NCBI GenBank assembly: GCA_027456925.1
Contig: DAIDTZ010000145.1
Location: forward strand, 1 to 5,361
DNA from: Nitrospirota bacterium
GTDB lineage: Bacteria; Nitrospirota; UBA9217
Direction of reading: 5' to 3'
DNA length: 5,361 nt
Shown: piece by piece, positions 1-5,348 of the stretch
Position numbering within the stretch: the stretch's first letter is position 1
Layout of the letters: each line of letters begins with the position of its first letter
Position numbers and translations under genes: made by a program
Notes under the pieces: model-generated
The model's input: only the letters and a program-made list of their open reading frames with translations
The model's database searches: none
What the model was told of the DNA's origin: nothing

Positions 1-1503
1 ATCAAAGGCATGCCGATGCTCTACACTCCGTATTTTCTTTTCCCCGTGCGCAGACAATCGGGTTTCCTGATTCCCGTGCCCGGCTACAGCAATCGCGACG
101 GGTTCTTTGTAGAGAACGCATTTTTCTGGGCCATCTCCGACAGCAAGGACATGACGATCTCTTCGGACTATCGGGCGCGCACCGGCAACGGCACCGGCGT
201 CGAATATCGATACATGAATTCCCGTGAGTCCATGGGGCAGGTATATACCAAGGTCTGGGACCTGAACCATTCCAACGTGGCCCGATGGGAATTTCAGTTC
301 AAACATCAGGAAGAGTTCGCCGAGGACCTCTCGGCCCGGGCCGATATCAATCTCGTGAGTGATGAACACTACTATTACGATCTCGATAAAAGACTGGAAA
401 TGAAATCCAAACCCTATATTGATTCCAATGCCTTTTATGTCGAGAGATGGGACGCGGCGTCGCTCTATCTTTTGGGCCAGTACTCCACGGACCTCACCCA
501 AACGAACGACAAGACAGTCCAGAAACTGCCGGAACTCCGGTATACCATCTATGAGGAAACGATCGGCGGTCCGGTCCATTTGGACTTTGAAGGGTCGGCG
601 ACGAATTTTGTGAGGCAGAACGGAGACGGCATAAGACGCGTGGACTTCAACCCTGAGTTCGCCGCGACTTTCGGGAGCGGCGGTCTCAGTCTTACGCCGC
701 GGGTGGGCGCCCGTGCCACGTTTTACGATGAGAGCGCCACATCGGCTGCGCCGATGGAGCGAAAATTTGCCTACGCCGGCGTAGATCTCAACGCCCGGAT
801 TTCCAGGGTTTACGGCACGGATGGCGAGGCCGGCATCGGCCGGATCAGACATTCCATCGAGCCCGGGGTCTCCTACATCTATATTCCTCACATCGACCAG
901 GGCAACATCCCCCAGTTCGATGCTGTCGATGCCGTAACGTCGTCTAACACCACGACGTTCTCGCTGATCAACCGCCTGACGGCGCATTACAAAGAGTCGA
1001 CGGGCCCCTCTGCGTACACGACCTTCGATCTGATGGTGTTCAAGCTCTCTCAATCCTATGACCTGAATGCCGCACGAGAACAGAGCAGCATCGTCCACAC
1101 GCGGTCCGATGTCCTCGGAGAGTTGTTCGTAAAAACACCGAAACTATTTTCGCTAACCGGAAACGCCAGTTATGATCCCTACGATCGGACCCTGTCGTCG
1201 CACACTGTGGGCTTCGGGATCACGACCGAAAGGGCGTCGGCGAACCTGTCCGAACAGTCACTGCGGAACCCGGCGACCCAATTCTTGATCGGCGGCGGCA
1301 CGGTGAAACTCGGGAAGTGGGACCTGGGCGCCCAGTGGTGGCGCGATATGGAAATCAGGAAAACCACGGAGCAGGATTACTCCTTGCGTTACACTCTGCA
1401 GTGCTGGGGGGTCAGGATGACGTACTCTATCACGCCGGGCGAGACGAGGTTTATGGCGATGCTGGATTTGAAGGGGATTGGCGGCGGGTACGGCAAAGAA
1501 TAG
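1..1503 (+). CDS. lptD: LPS-assembly protein LptD (OstA/Imp), C-terminal barrel portion, 5'-truncated by window edge
   Basis: LptD is the outer-membrane beta-barrel that, with the lipoprotein LptE, inserts lipopolysaccharide into the outer leaflet. About 500 codons are visible and the frame is open to base 1, so the ATG at 10 is internal and the N-terminal OstA/jellyroll domain lies outside the window. The visible part begins near the start of the barrel with the family hallmark YTPYF...P...RQSGFL (about residues 5-22 from the ATG at 10). It continues with alternating aromatic/polar strands, many ending in Y/F/W, and closes with a QCWG...Y segment and an LKGIGG tail typical of LptD C-termini. 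The only cysteine in the visible part is the one in CWG (codon at 1402-1404). E. coli LptD has a Cys pair there for its two interdomain disulfides, so at most one such bond is possible from this end. The TAG stop is followed after 15 nt by cutA. The family call is secure. The lipid specificity cannot be read. Confidence 0.93.
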   Translation: MKGMPMLYTPYFLFPVRRQSGFLIPVPGYSNRDGFFVENAFFWAISDSKDMTISSDYRARTGNGTGVEYRYMNSRESMGQVYTKVWDLNHSNVARWEFQFKHQEEFAEDLSARADINLVSDEHYYYDLDKRLEMKSKPYIDSNAFYVERWDAASLYLLGQYSTDLTQTNDKTVQKLPELRYTIYEETIGGPVHLDFEGSATNFVRQNGDGIRRVDFNPEFAATFGSGGLSLTPRVGARATFYDESATSAAPMERKFAYAGVDLNARISRVYGTDGEAGIGRIRHSIEPGVSYIYIPHIDQGNIPQFDAVDAVTSSNTTTFSLINRLTAHYKESTGPSAYTTFDLMVFKLSQSYDLNAAREQSSIVHTRSDVLGELFVKTPKLFSLTGNASYDPYDRTLSSHTVGFGITTERASANLSEQSLRNPATQFLIGGGTVKLGKWDLGAQWWRDMEIRKTTEQDYSLRYTLQCWGVRMTYSITPGETRFMAMLDLKGIGGGYGKE

Positions 1504-1518
1504 GCGACAGAGGCGGCC

Positions 1519-1836
1519 ATGGCAAATGAAATTATCGTGCTTATAACGGCATCATCAACGGAGGAGGCCTCCCGGATTGGGACTGCGCTTGTCGAAGAGC
1601 GTCTGGCTGCCTGCGTGAATATCGTGCCGCAGATCCGCTCCCTGTTCTTCTGGGAAGGGAAAACGCAGGATCAGGGCGAGACGCTTCTTATCGTGAAGAG
1701 CCGGCTGCCGTTGCTTGAACACATCATTGATCGGGTAAAAGCGCTCCATTCTTACACCGTGCCTGAAGTGATCGCCCTCCCAATCGTCGGTGGTTCTTCC
1801 GAGTACCTCCGCTGGCTCGGTGAAACAACGAAGTGA
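1519..1836 (+). CDS. cutA: CutA1 family divalent-cation tolerance protein
   Basis: This encodes 105 residues, the usual length of CutA1, a small cytosolic trimer with a ferredoxin-like, PII-like fold. It was linked genetically to copper/divalent-cation tolerance in E. coli, but its biochemical role remains unclear. Family marks seen here are an early beta strand (IIVLITA, 5-11), EERLAACVNIVPQI (27-39, with C32), FFWEGK (43-48), the ETLLIVKS strand (54-61), and the C-terminal HSYTVPEVIALPI (77-89) followed by YLRWL (96-100). The usual HPYE/HSYE signature is HSYT here, so the Glu at position 80 is replaced by Thr while the following VPE is kept. The ATG at 1519 lies 15 nt after the lptD stop with a modest AGG at 1511-1513 as ribosome binding site, suggesting cotranscription or translational coupling. 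Two stop codons lie in tandem (TGATGA, 1834-1839). No clear terminator follows. Confidence 0.95.
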   Translation: MANEIIVLITASSTEEASRIGTALVEERLAACVNIVPQIRSLFFWEGKTQDQGETLLIVKSRLPLLEHIIDRVKALHSYTVPEVIALPIVGGSSEYLRWLGETTK

Positions 1837-1947
1837 TGAATCCTGCGACTCGTGGCCCGTTCTCCCCAGATGTTGTTTTTTAAAATGATCAAAACACAAT
1901 ATGTTGTATTATGCAAAGGCGCGTTTTATGTATAAATGAATAAAATC

Positions 1948-1977
1948 TTGACTTCTATACGCCCTTTGTGTTAACGT
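1948..1977 (+). promoter_or_regulatory. Candidate sigma-70 type promoter for the M23 peptidase gene
   Basis: TTGACT (1948-1953) is followed after 18 nt by TAACGT (1972-1977), and a TG at 1969-1970 gives an extended -10 (TGnTAACGT). The -35 is good, the -10 is weak. It sits in the AT-rich gap after cutA, and transcription would begin near 1984, about 30 nt before the ATG at 2013. An alternative AT-rich -10-like TATAAA at 1931-1936 exists but lacks a well-spaced -35. Confidence 0.35.
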
Positions 1978-2003
1978 TTATACGGTTGTTTGCGCCTATT
2001 TTC

Positions 2004-2008
2004 GGAGG
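2004..2008 (+). promoter_or_regulatory. Ribosome binding site deciding the M23 peptidase start
   Basis: GGAGG lies 4 nt before the ATG at 2013. This supports ATG 2013 over the in-frame GTG at 1968, which has no Shine-Dalgarno sequence and would lie inside the candidate promoter. Confidence 0.75.
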
Positions 2009-2012
2009 AACA

Positions 2013-2948
2013 ATGAGGGTAAATAAGTCCAGGAAGCAAAAGAAAAAAGAATATTTTACCTTTATGTTCCTGCCTGGTCCTAACGAACGCGTTCGGACCT
2101 TGAGTATATCGAAATCCGTTCTCAAAACAGTTTTTCTTTCTTTCGCAGCCGTCCTCGCCCTCTCCTTCTACCTTATCTACGAATATAACGATGTTAAAGA
2201 CAAAATCTGGGAACTGCAGTCCGTGCGCGAGGAATTAATGCAGCAAAAAGCGCAGGTGCAGAGTTTTGCCCTCAATCTCCTTGATTATAAACGCCAGATG
2301 TTCATGCTCCGGGATCTTGACACCAAACTGCGTCGCGTCGTGAGCCTCGGGCCGCGGGACAAGGCCCAGCAGGTCCTTGGTATCGGCGGACCTGATGAAC
2401 TCGGCCTCCAGAATCTGGCAACGATGGGTGGGAAAAAACAGGAAGAGGCGCTCAAGGAAATGCACCAGGAACTCACCCAGCTCAAGGGCGCGGCTTCCCG
2501 GCAGGAAACCAGTCTTCAGATGCTGATGGAGTATTTTGAGGATAAGCGCTCGCTTTTTGCGTCTACTCCTTCGGTATGGCCTGTTCACGGCTGGGTCACG
2601 TCTCCCTTCGGCAACCGGACTTCACCGTTCAGCGGCATCCTCACGTTTCATGAAGGCCTTGATATTGCGGCCCAAACCGGAACGCCGGTGCTGGCGCCTG
2701 CAGACGGCGTCGTGATCAGGGCCGGCTTCAGCACCGGGTACGGCAATATGGTTGAGATAAGCCATGGGTACGGCATCAAAACCGTCTATGGTCATAACTC
2801 TCGGCTCAATGTGAAAGCGGGCCAGCATGTCAAGCGCGGCGATATCATCTCCTATGTCGGCGATACCGGTTCCAGCACGGGACCGCATCTGCACTATGAA
2901 GTACGCTTGAATGGTCTTCCGGTGAATCCGGTAAAATACTTGAATTAA
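2013..2948 (+). CDS. Membrane-anchored M23 (LytM/DD-endopeptidase-like) metallopeptidase with coiled coil
   Basis: Predicted zinc peptidase of 311 residues that cleaves peptidoglycan cross-links or peptide stems in the periplasm. A basic cytoplasmic N-terminus (RVNKSRKQKKK, 2-12) and a short motif FLPGPNERVR (19-28) precede one membrane segment (about 36-56). A heptad-rich, charged coiled-coil stretch (about 59-112 and 141-181) follows, then the M23 domain (about 188-308). The catalytic set is complete: zinc ligands H213 and D217 (FHEGLDIAA), H294 of HLH, and the catalytic-type H261 (YGH) and H292. It is therefore expected to be an active enzyme, not a degenerate LytM activator like EnvC or NlpD, although the coiled coil could still mediate partner binding. 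Proteins of this build occur near bactofilin genes in some lineages, but no bactofilin is visible here. The start is set by GGAGG and by the promoter position. An in-frame GTG at 1968 would add 15 residues and is unlikely. No terminator is evident after the TAA. Confidence 0.93.
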   Translation: MRVNKSRKQKKKEYFTFMFLPGPNERVRTLSISKSVLKTVFLSFAAVLALSFYLIYEYNDVKDKIWELQSVREELMQQKAQVQSFALNLLDYKRQMFMLRDLDTKLRRVVSLGPRDKAQQVLGIGGPDELGLQNLATMGGKKQEEALKEMHQELTQLKGAASRQETSLQMLMEYFEDKRSLFASTPSVWPVHGWVTSPFGNRTSPFSGILTFHEGLDIAAQTGTPVLAPADGVVIRAGFSTGYGNMVEISHGYGIKTVYGHNSRLNVKAGQHVKRGDIISYVGDTGSSTGPHLHYEVRLNGLPVNPVKYLN

Positions 2949-3031
2949 GGGGTCCTATCGCGTAAGCACATCCTCATATTCTATCTATTCTTCCTCTCCA
3001 CATTCATATTAACGTAATCCATGGTTTGCCG

Positions 3032-3070
3032 GGGAAAAGAGCAGCGGTAACTAGAGGAGAACTCTTTCCC
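3032..3070 (+). other. Inverted repeat / potential RNA hairpin upstream of csp
   Basis: GGGAAAAGAG (3032-3041) can pair with CTCTTTCCC (3062-3070), giving nine pairs with one bulged A and a 20-nt loop. The loop contains a Shine-Dalgarno-like AGAGGAGA (3053-3060) with no start codon in position. It would be in the csp transcript only if transcription starts upstream of 3032. If the promoter at 3072-3099 is used, it lies outside the transcript and could be a DNA-level site. Function unknown. Confidence 0.35.
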
Positions 3071-3071
3071 T

Positions 3072-3099
3072 TTGAATTAAAAACCGTTTCCGATATGCT
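3072..3099 (+). promoter_or_regulatory. Candidate promoter of the cold-shock gene
   Basis: TTGAAT (3072-3077) and TATGCT (3094-3099) are separated by 16 nt, each matching four of six consensus bases. Transcription would start near 3106 and leave a leader of about 50 nt before the csp ATG. This is weak evidence from pattern alone. Confidence 0.3.
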
Positions 3100-3138
3100 T
3101 GGCCGGGGGACAGTTGCCAGCACGGCGGAAACAAGCGA

Positions 3139-3146
3139 GGAGGGAG
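3139..3146 (+). promoter_or_regulatory. Ribosome binding site of csp
   Basis: The purine-rich GGAGGGAG ends 8 nt before the ATG at 3155. It fixes the start at MSTGKVKWF, the normal N-terminus of the family. Confidence 0.7.
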
Positions 3147-3154
3147 CAAGGTTT

Positions 3155-3361
3155 ATGTCTACGGGGAAAGTGAAGTGGTTCAATGAATCAAAGGGGTATG
3201 GTTTTATCGAGCCCGACGGCGGAGGACGTGACGTGTTCGTGCACTATTCCGCCATTCAAGGCGAAGGATACAAAACGCTTTCTGAGGGACAAGTTGTTCA
3301 GTTCGAAATCATTCAAGGTGACAAAGGCCCTCAAGCGTCAAACGTAGCAAAAACTTCATAA
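3155..3361 (+). CDS. cspA: CspA-family cold-shock protein (single cold-shock domain)
   Basis: This encodes 68 residues, the standard size of a one-domain cold-shock protein: a five-stranded OB-fold that binds single-stranded RNA/DNA and acts as an RNA chaperone or transcription antiterminator. The sequence opens with TGKVKWFNESKGYGFIEPD. RNP1 is KGYGFI (13-18) and RNP2 is VFVHY (27-31), so the nucleic-acid-facing aromatics W8, F9, Y15, F17, F28 and H30 are all present. The C-terminal GDKGPQASNV (55-64) is also typical. RNP1 has Tyr where many relatives have Phe, a common variant. The gene has its own ribosome binding site and a strong terminator 60 nt downstream, so it appears monocistronic. 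The symbol marks the family only. Whether it is cold-induced or constitutive cannot be told, and other csp paralogues may exist elsewhere. Confidence 0.96.
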   Translation: MSTGKVKWFNESKGYGFIEPDGGGRDVFVHYSAIQGEGYKTLSEGQVVQFEIIQGDKGPQASNVAKTS

Positions 3362-3421
3362 ACAGGGATGGCTTGCATACCGTTCCGGATTTATCGCATT
3401 GAGCGCCAATCAGTTTGATCG

Positions 3422-3455
3422 AAGACCCCGAAGATACTCACCGGGGTCTTTTTTT
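3422..3455 (+). terminator. Rho-independent terminator after csp
   Basis: AAGACCCCG (3422-3430) pairs perfectly with CGGGGTCTT (3442-3450) around an 11-nt loop, and the T run continues through 3455. It lies 60 nt beyond the csp stop and separates csp from the downstream transporter gene. Confidence 0.9.
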
Positions 3456-3545
3456 GTTCATGCGGTCCGTCAGGGCGAACGAACGGGGAGGCGCTTGTCC
3501 TGTCTCGTTTGTCCGTATTTTCCTCTGGATGTTTCCCTGTTAATT

Positions 3546-3554
3546 TGCTACTCT
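3546..3554 (+). promoter_or_regulatory. Possible extended -10 just before the MFS gene (leaderless start)
   Basis: TGCTACTCT (TG at 3546-3547, TACTCT at 3549-3554) resembles an extended -10, and its expected start site (about 3561) would fall at the ATG at 3562. No good -35 is present at the right spacing. There is no Shine-Dalgarno sequence before the ATG, which makes a leaderless mRNA plausible but unproven. Confidence 0.25.
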
Positions 3555-3561
3555 AGAAACC

Positions 3562-4833
3562 ATGGTTAAACATCCCGCATACCGCAATCCTTGGTCCTTC
3601 CTGCCCACTCTTTACTTTGCCGAGGGCCTGCCCTATGTGCTCATCAACACGGTGTCGGTCATCTTGTACAAACGGATGGGGCTTGACAACGCTCATATCG
3701 CCTTCTGGACGAGCTGGCTCTATCTGCCCTGGGTCATCAAGATGTTCTGGGGGCCCTTCGTGGACGTGTATTCCACCAAGCGCACGTGGATCCTTGCAAC
3801 CCAGGCGGCGATGAGTCTCTGCATGTTCGTAACCGCCTTCTCGCTCCGGACCGAATCATTTTTTGTTTTGTCGCTGGCTGCCTTTTTCGCGGGGGCGTTC
3901 ATATCCGCGACTTACGATATCGCAACGGACGGCTTCTACATGCTTGCGCTCACTGAAAGGGAACAGGCGCTGTTTGTGGGACTGCGCGCGGGCTTTTACC
4001 GGATGGCGATGATCTTCGGAACGGGATTTCTGGTATACGTTGCCGGCATGCTCGAAACCTCAAGCAACGACATCGCCTGGAGCTGGTCGACGGTCCTGGT
4101 TATTTCCGGATCGATTTTCGCAACAGCCGCGCTCTATCATAAGTTCATTCTGCCGTTCCCAATGACCGACGGCGAACATTCGGCTGCGGCAGGGAAACAG
4201 GAGGCTTCTTTTCTTGAAGTGATGCGCGCTTATTTCGGCCAGGAAAAGATAGGCGTCATGCTCGCCTTCATCCTGCTCTACCGTCTCGGCGAGGCGATGC
4301 TTCTGAAGCTGGTACCGCCTTTTTTGCTGGACCAGGGCAGCGCCGGAGGACTCGGACTTACGACCAAAGAGGTGGGACTGGTTTACGGCACGGTGGGCGT
4401 CGTCTCCCTCGTCGGCGGAGGGGTCCTCGGAGGGTGGCTCATCTCACGCTACGGATTCAAGCGGTGCGTCTGGCCCATGGTCATCATTATGCATTTGCCC
4501 GACCTCTTTTTCGTATATATGGCCTGCGCGCGACCGGGCATCGGGCTCGTCTATCCGCTCGTGGCTCTGGAACAATTCGGTTACGGGCTGGGATTTACGG
4601 TGTTCACGGTTTTTCTCATGTATTCTGCGAACGGCAGGTACAAGACCTCCCATTACGCGATCTCGACGGGAATTATGGCGCTCGGCATGATGCTGCCCGG
4701 CTTCGTAAGCGGCTGGCTCCAGCAGACGCTTGGATATAAGATGTTTTTCATTATTGTCTGCTGTATGACAATCCCGGGCATGCTGACCATCCCCTTTCTC
4801 GCGAAGGACAAGATGGAGGGGGGAAGGGAATAG
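3562..4833 (+). CDS. AmpG-like major facilitator superfamily transporter
   Basis: A 423-residue, very hydrophobic protein with about 12 predicted membrane segments and a short hydrophilic central loop (about 200-225). It resembles AmpG, the inner-membrane proton-driven importer of GlcNAc-anhydromuropeptides, in several places. These are the N-terminal FAEGLP (19-24), SWLYLPWVIKMFWGPFVDVYSTKR (51-74 region, a motif-A-like loop), SATYDIATDG (115-124, comparable to the AmpG SQDIVFDA region), the FYRMAMI segment (145-151), LLYRLGEA (238-245), and YGLGFTVFTVFLM (341-353) followed by SGWL (383-386). It lacks the two extra C-terminal helices of E. coli AmpG (about 490 residues), so it is a shorter 12-helix member. 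The substrate could be muropeptides or another amino-sugar compound. No bla, ampD or nagZ gene is nearby. ATG 3562 is the first start after an in-frame TAA at 3541, has no clear ribosome binding site, and is needed to include the conserved N-terminus. Confidence 0.85.
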   Translation: MVKHPAYRNPWSFLPTLYFAEGLPYVLINTVSVILYKRMGLDNAHIAFWTSWLYLPWVIKMFWGPFVDVYSTKRTWILATQAAMSLCMFVTAFSLRTESFFVLSLAAFFAGAFISATYDIATDGFYMLALTEREQALFVGLRAGFYRMAMIFGTGFLVYVAGMLETSSNDIAWSWSTVLVISGSIFATAALYHKFILPFPMTDGEHSAAAGKQEASFLEVMRAYFGQEKIGVMLAFILLYRLGEAMLLKLVPPFLLDQGSAGGLGLTTKEVGLVYGTVGVVSLVGGGVLGGWLISRYGFKRCVWPMVIIMHLPDLFFVYMACARPGIGLVYPLVALEQFGYGLGFTVFTVFLMYSANGRYKTSHYAISTGIMALGMMLPGFVSGWLQQTLGYKMFFIIVCCMTIPGMLTIPFLAKDKMEGGRE

Positions 4834-4874
4834 AAGCCGGGCGCCCGTAAGAAGCTGGTTGCCGGAAGAATAAT

Positions 4875-4900
4875 AAAAAAGGCAGACCTGATGGCCTGCC
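4875..4900 (-). terminator. Rho-independent terminator of the small membrane protein gene
   Basis: Read on the minus strand, GGCAGGCC (4900-4893) pairs with GGTCTGCC (4888-4881) around the tetraloop ATCA. This gives eight pairs including one G-U, followed by six Ts (4880-4875). It lies 43 nt beyond the stop. Read on the plus strand the same stem has no T run, so it is not a good terminator for the converging transporter gene. Confidence 0.88.
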
Positions 4901-4942
4901 GTGGAATGTCTTTGCTCTTGTACCGCCTGCACCCGATGCCGG

Positions 4943-5188
4943 TTATTCCTTTCCGAAACCGGAAAGCACGTATCCGACGATTACGCCGAGGAGCGTACCG
5001 ATGGTCTCCCTCCCCAGGACATTCATGACGCCAAGGACGAGCACCAGCGGCAGAATAAAAACGACTGCAACGAACTGGATAGCCCTGATGCCGAGCGTGG
5101 CATTCTGCTTAATGATGAGATAAAAAATACCGCCAAGCCCCCCTGCCATGATAAGTGTTCCAATAACCGCAAGCCAAATCTGAGACAT
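4943..5188 (-). CDS. Small integral membrane protein of unknown function (81 aa)
   Basis: I do not recognise the family. The protein has 81 residues with a hydrophobic helix at about 4-26 (MAGGLGGIFYLII in its second half), a short polar loop with K27, N29 and R35, and a second helix at about 36-58 (FILPLVLVLGV). After NVLGRETIG comes a third hydrophobic, glycine-containing stretch (about 63-77, LLGVIVGYVLSG) and a charged tail GFGKE. It has two or three membrane segments and no catalytic or metal-binding motif. The start at 5188 is set by GGAGGG five nt upstream and by a perfect promoter whose start site (about 5240) rules out the in-frame ATG at 5326. With its own promoter and terminator it is a monocistronic unit converging on the transporter gene. 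The strong signals suggest high expression. It could be a membrane-stress, holin-like or respiratory-accessory small protein, but nothing in the sequence selects among these. Confidence 0.85.
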   Translation of the reverse strand: MSQIWLAVIGTLIMAGGLGGIFYLIIKQNATLGIRAIQFVAVVFILPLVLVLGVMNVLGRETIGTLLGVIVGYVLSGFGKE

Positions 5189-5193
5189 AGTAT

Positions 5194-5199
5194 CCCTCC
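5194..5199 (-). promoter_or_regulatory. Ribosome binding site of the 81-aa membrane protein
   Basis: GGAGGG on the minus strand lies 5 nt before the ATG (5188-5186). It is a near-ideal Shine-Dalgarno sequence that fixes the start codon. Confidence 0.85.
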
Positions 5200-5215
5200 G
5201 TGGTTCGATTGTAAA

Positions 5216-5229
5216 GTCGCGGGCGCGAC
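5216..5229 (-). other. Leader hairpin in the 5' UTR of the small membrane protein
   Basis: GTCGC and GCGAC pair around GCCC on the minus strand (a six-base inverted repeat, or five pairs with a tetraloop), followed by TTTA. It lies between the predicted transcript start (about 5240) and the ribosome binding site (5199-5194). It may stabilise the mRNA or act as a weak attenuator. The T run is too short for a confident terminator. Confidence 0.45.
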
Positions 5230-5246
5230 CCTGTTGATGTGAGAGG

Positions 5247-5275
5247 ATTATACGGAAACAGAAGGTCGTTGTCAA
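5247..5275 (-). promoter_or_regulatory. Perfect-consensus sigma-70 promoter of the small membrane protein gene
   Basis: On the minus strand TTGACA (5275-5270) and TATAAT (5252-5247) are separated by exactly 17 nt. Both hexamers match the consensus at all six positions. The transcript should start near 5240, giving a leader of about 52 nt. Confidence 0.9.
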
Positions 5276-5299
5276 AGGTTGCGTAAAGGCATTTGACAA
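5269..5299. repeat. Inverted repeat TTGTCAAA-N15-TTTGACAA overlapping the -35
   Basis: TTGTCAAA (5269-5276) and TTTGACAA (5292-5299) are perfect inverted copies whose centres lie 23 bp apart, about two helical turns. One copy contains the -35 hexamer of the minus-strand promoter, the other lies just upstream. The layout suits a dimeric regulator or a duplicated -35-like element, but no regulator is identifiable. Confidence 0.45.
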
Positions 5300-5300
5300 A

Positions 5301-5348
5301 GGATTTGTGAATCCCACGACTTGCAATCCCCCGGCTCCTGCCGGAGGG
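5301..5348. repeat. Two adjacent short hairpins at the window's right edge
   Basis: GGATT (5301-5305) and AATCC (5310-5314) flank a four-base loop. CCGGC (5331-5335) and GCCGG (5340-5344) flank TCCT, extended by CCC/GGG (5328-5330 with 5346-5348) across a bulged A at 5345. Neither has a T run on either strand, so they are not convincing terminators. They could be the 3' end of a neighbouring transcript or a REP-like intergenic repeat. No gene is visible in 5189-5361. Confidence 0.3.

Larger units (their letters stand above)
2949..3154 (+). other. Intergenic leader region between M23 peptidase and csp
   Basis: About 200 bp without a convincing gene. Bases 2970-3009 are strongly pyrimidine-rich (repeated TTC/TCT/CCT runs). 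After that come a bulged hairpin (3032-3070) and a candidate promoter (3072-3099). The csp reading frame stays open upstream to an ATG at 3026, but the residues it would add do not resemble any cold-shock protein, so the stretch is treated as non-coding. Confidence 0.5.

Noticed and set aside
1882..1912. AT-rich stretch with ACAA-TATG-TTGT and TTGTTTT/AAAACA pairs as a cutA terminator or operator
   Set aside because: The stems are only four to five AT pairs, no T run follows in the right place, and such patterns are expected by chance in AT-rich DNA.
1968..2012. GTG start adding 15 residues to the M23 peptidase
   Set aside because: It has no Shine-Dalgarno, overlaps the candidate -10 region, and the ATG at 2013 is preceded by GGAGG.
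3026..3154. 43-residue N-terminal extension of the cold-shock protein from an upstream in-frame ATG
   Set aside because: The extension is unlike any cold-shock protein N-terminus, the ATG lacks a ribosome binding site, and a good site with a canonical MSTGKVKWF start exists at 3155.
4838..4847. Palindrome CGGGCGCCCG as a terminator for the transporter gene
   Set aside because: It has no loop of usable size and no T run follows, so it is likely a chance GC palindrome.
4444..4932. 162-codon minus-strand open frame opposite the transporter gene
   Set aside because: Its composition (many His, Arg, Gln) is that of an antisense shadow, it overlaps the terminator at 4875-4900, and it shows no domain.
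4901..5242. 113-codon plus-strand open frame opposite the small membrane protein
   Set aside because: It is highly charged and unstructured, is the shadow of a gene with clear minus-strand signals, and has no ribosome binding site.
5189..5326. 46-residue N-terminal extension of the small minus-strand protein
   Set aside because: It would be read from DNA upstream of the consensus promoter's start site, and the extension contains the promoter itself. ATG 5188 has an ideal ribosome binding site.
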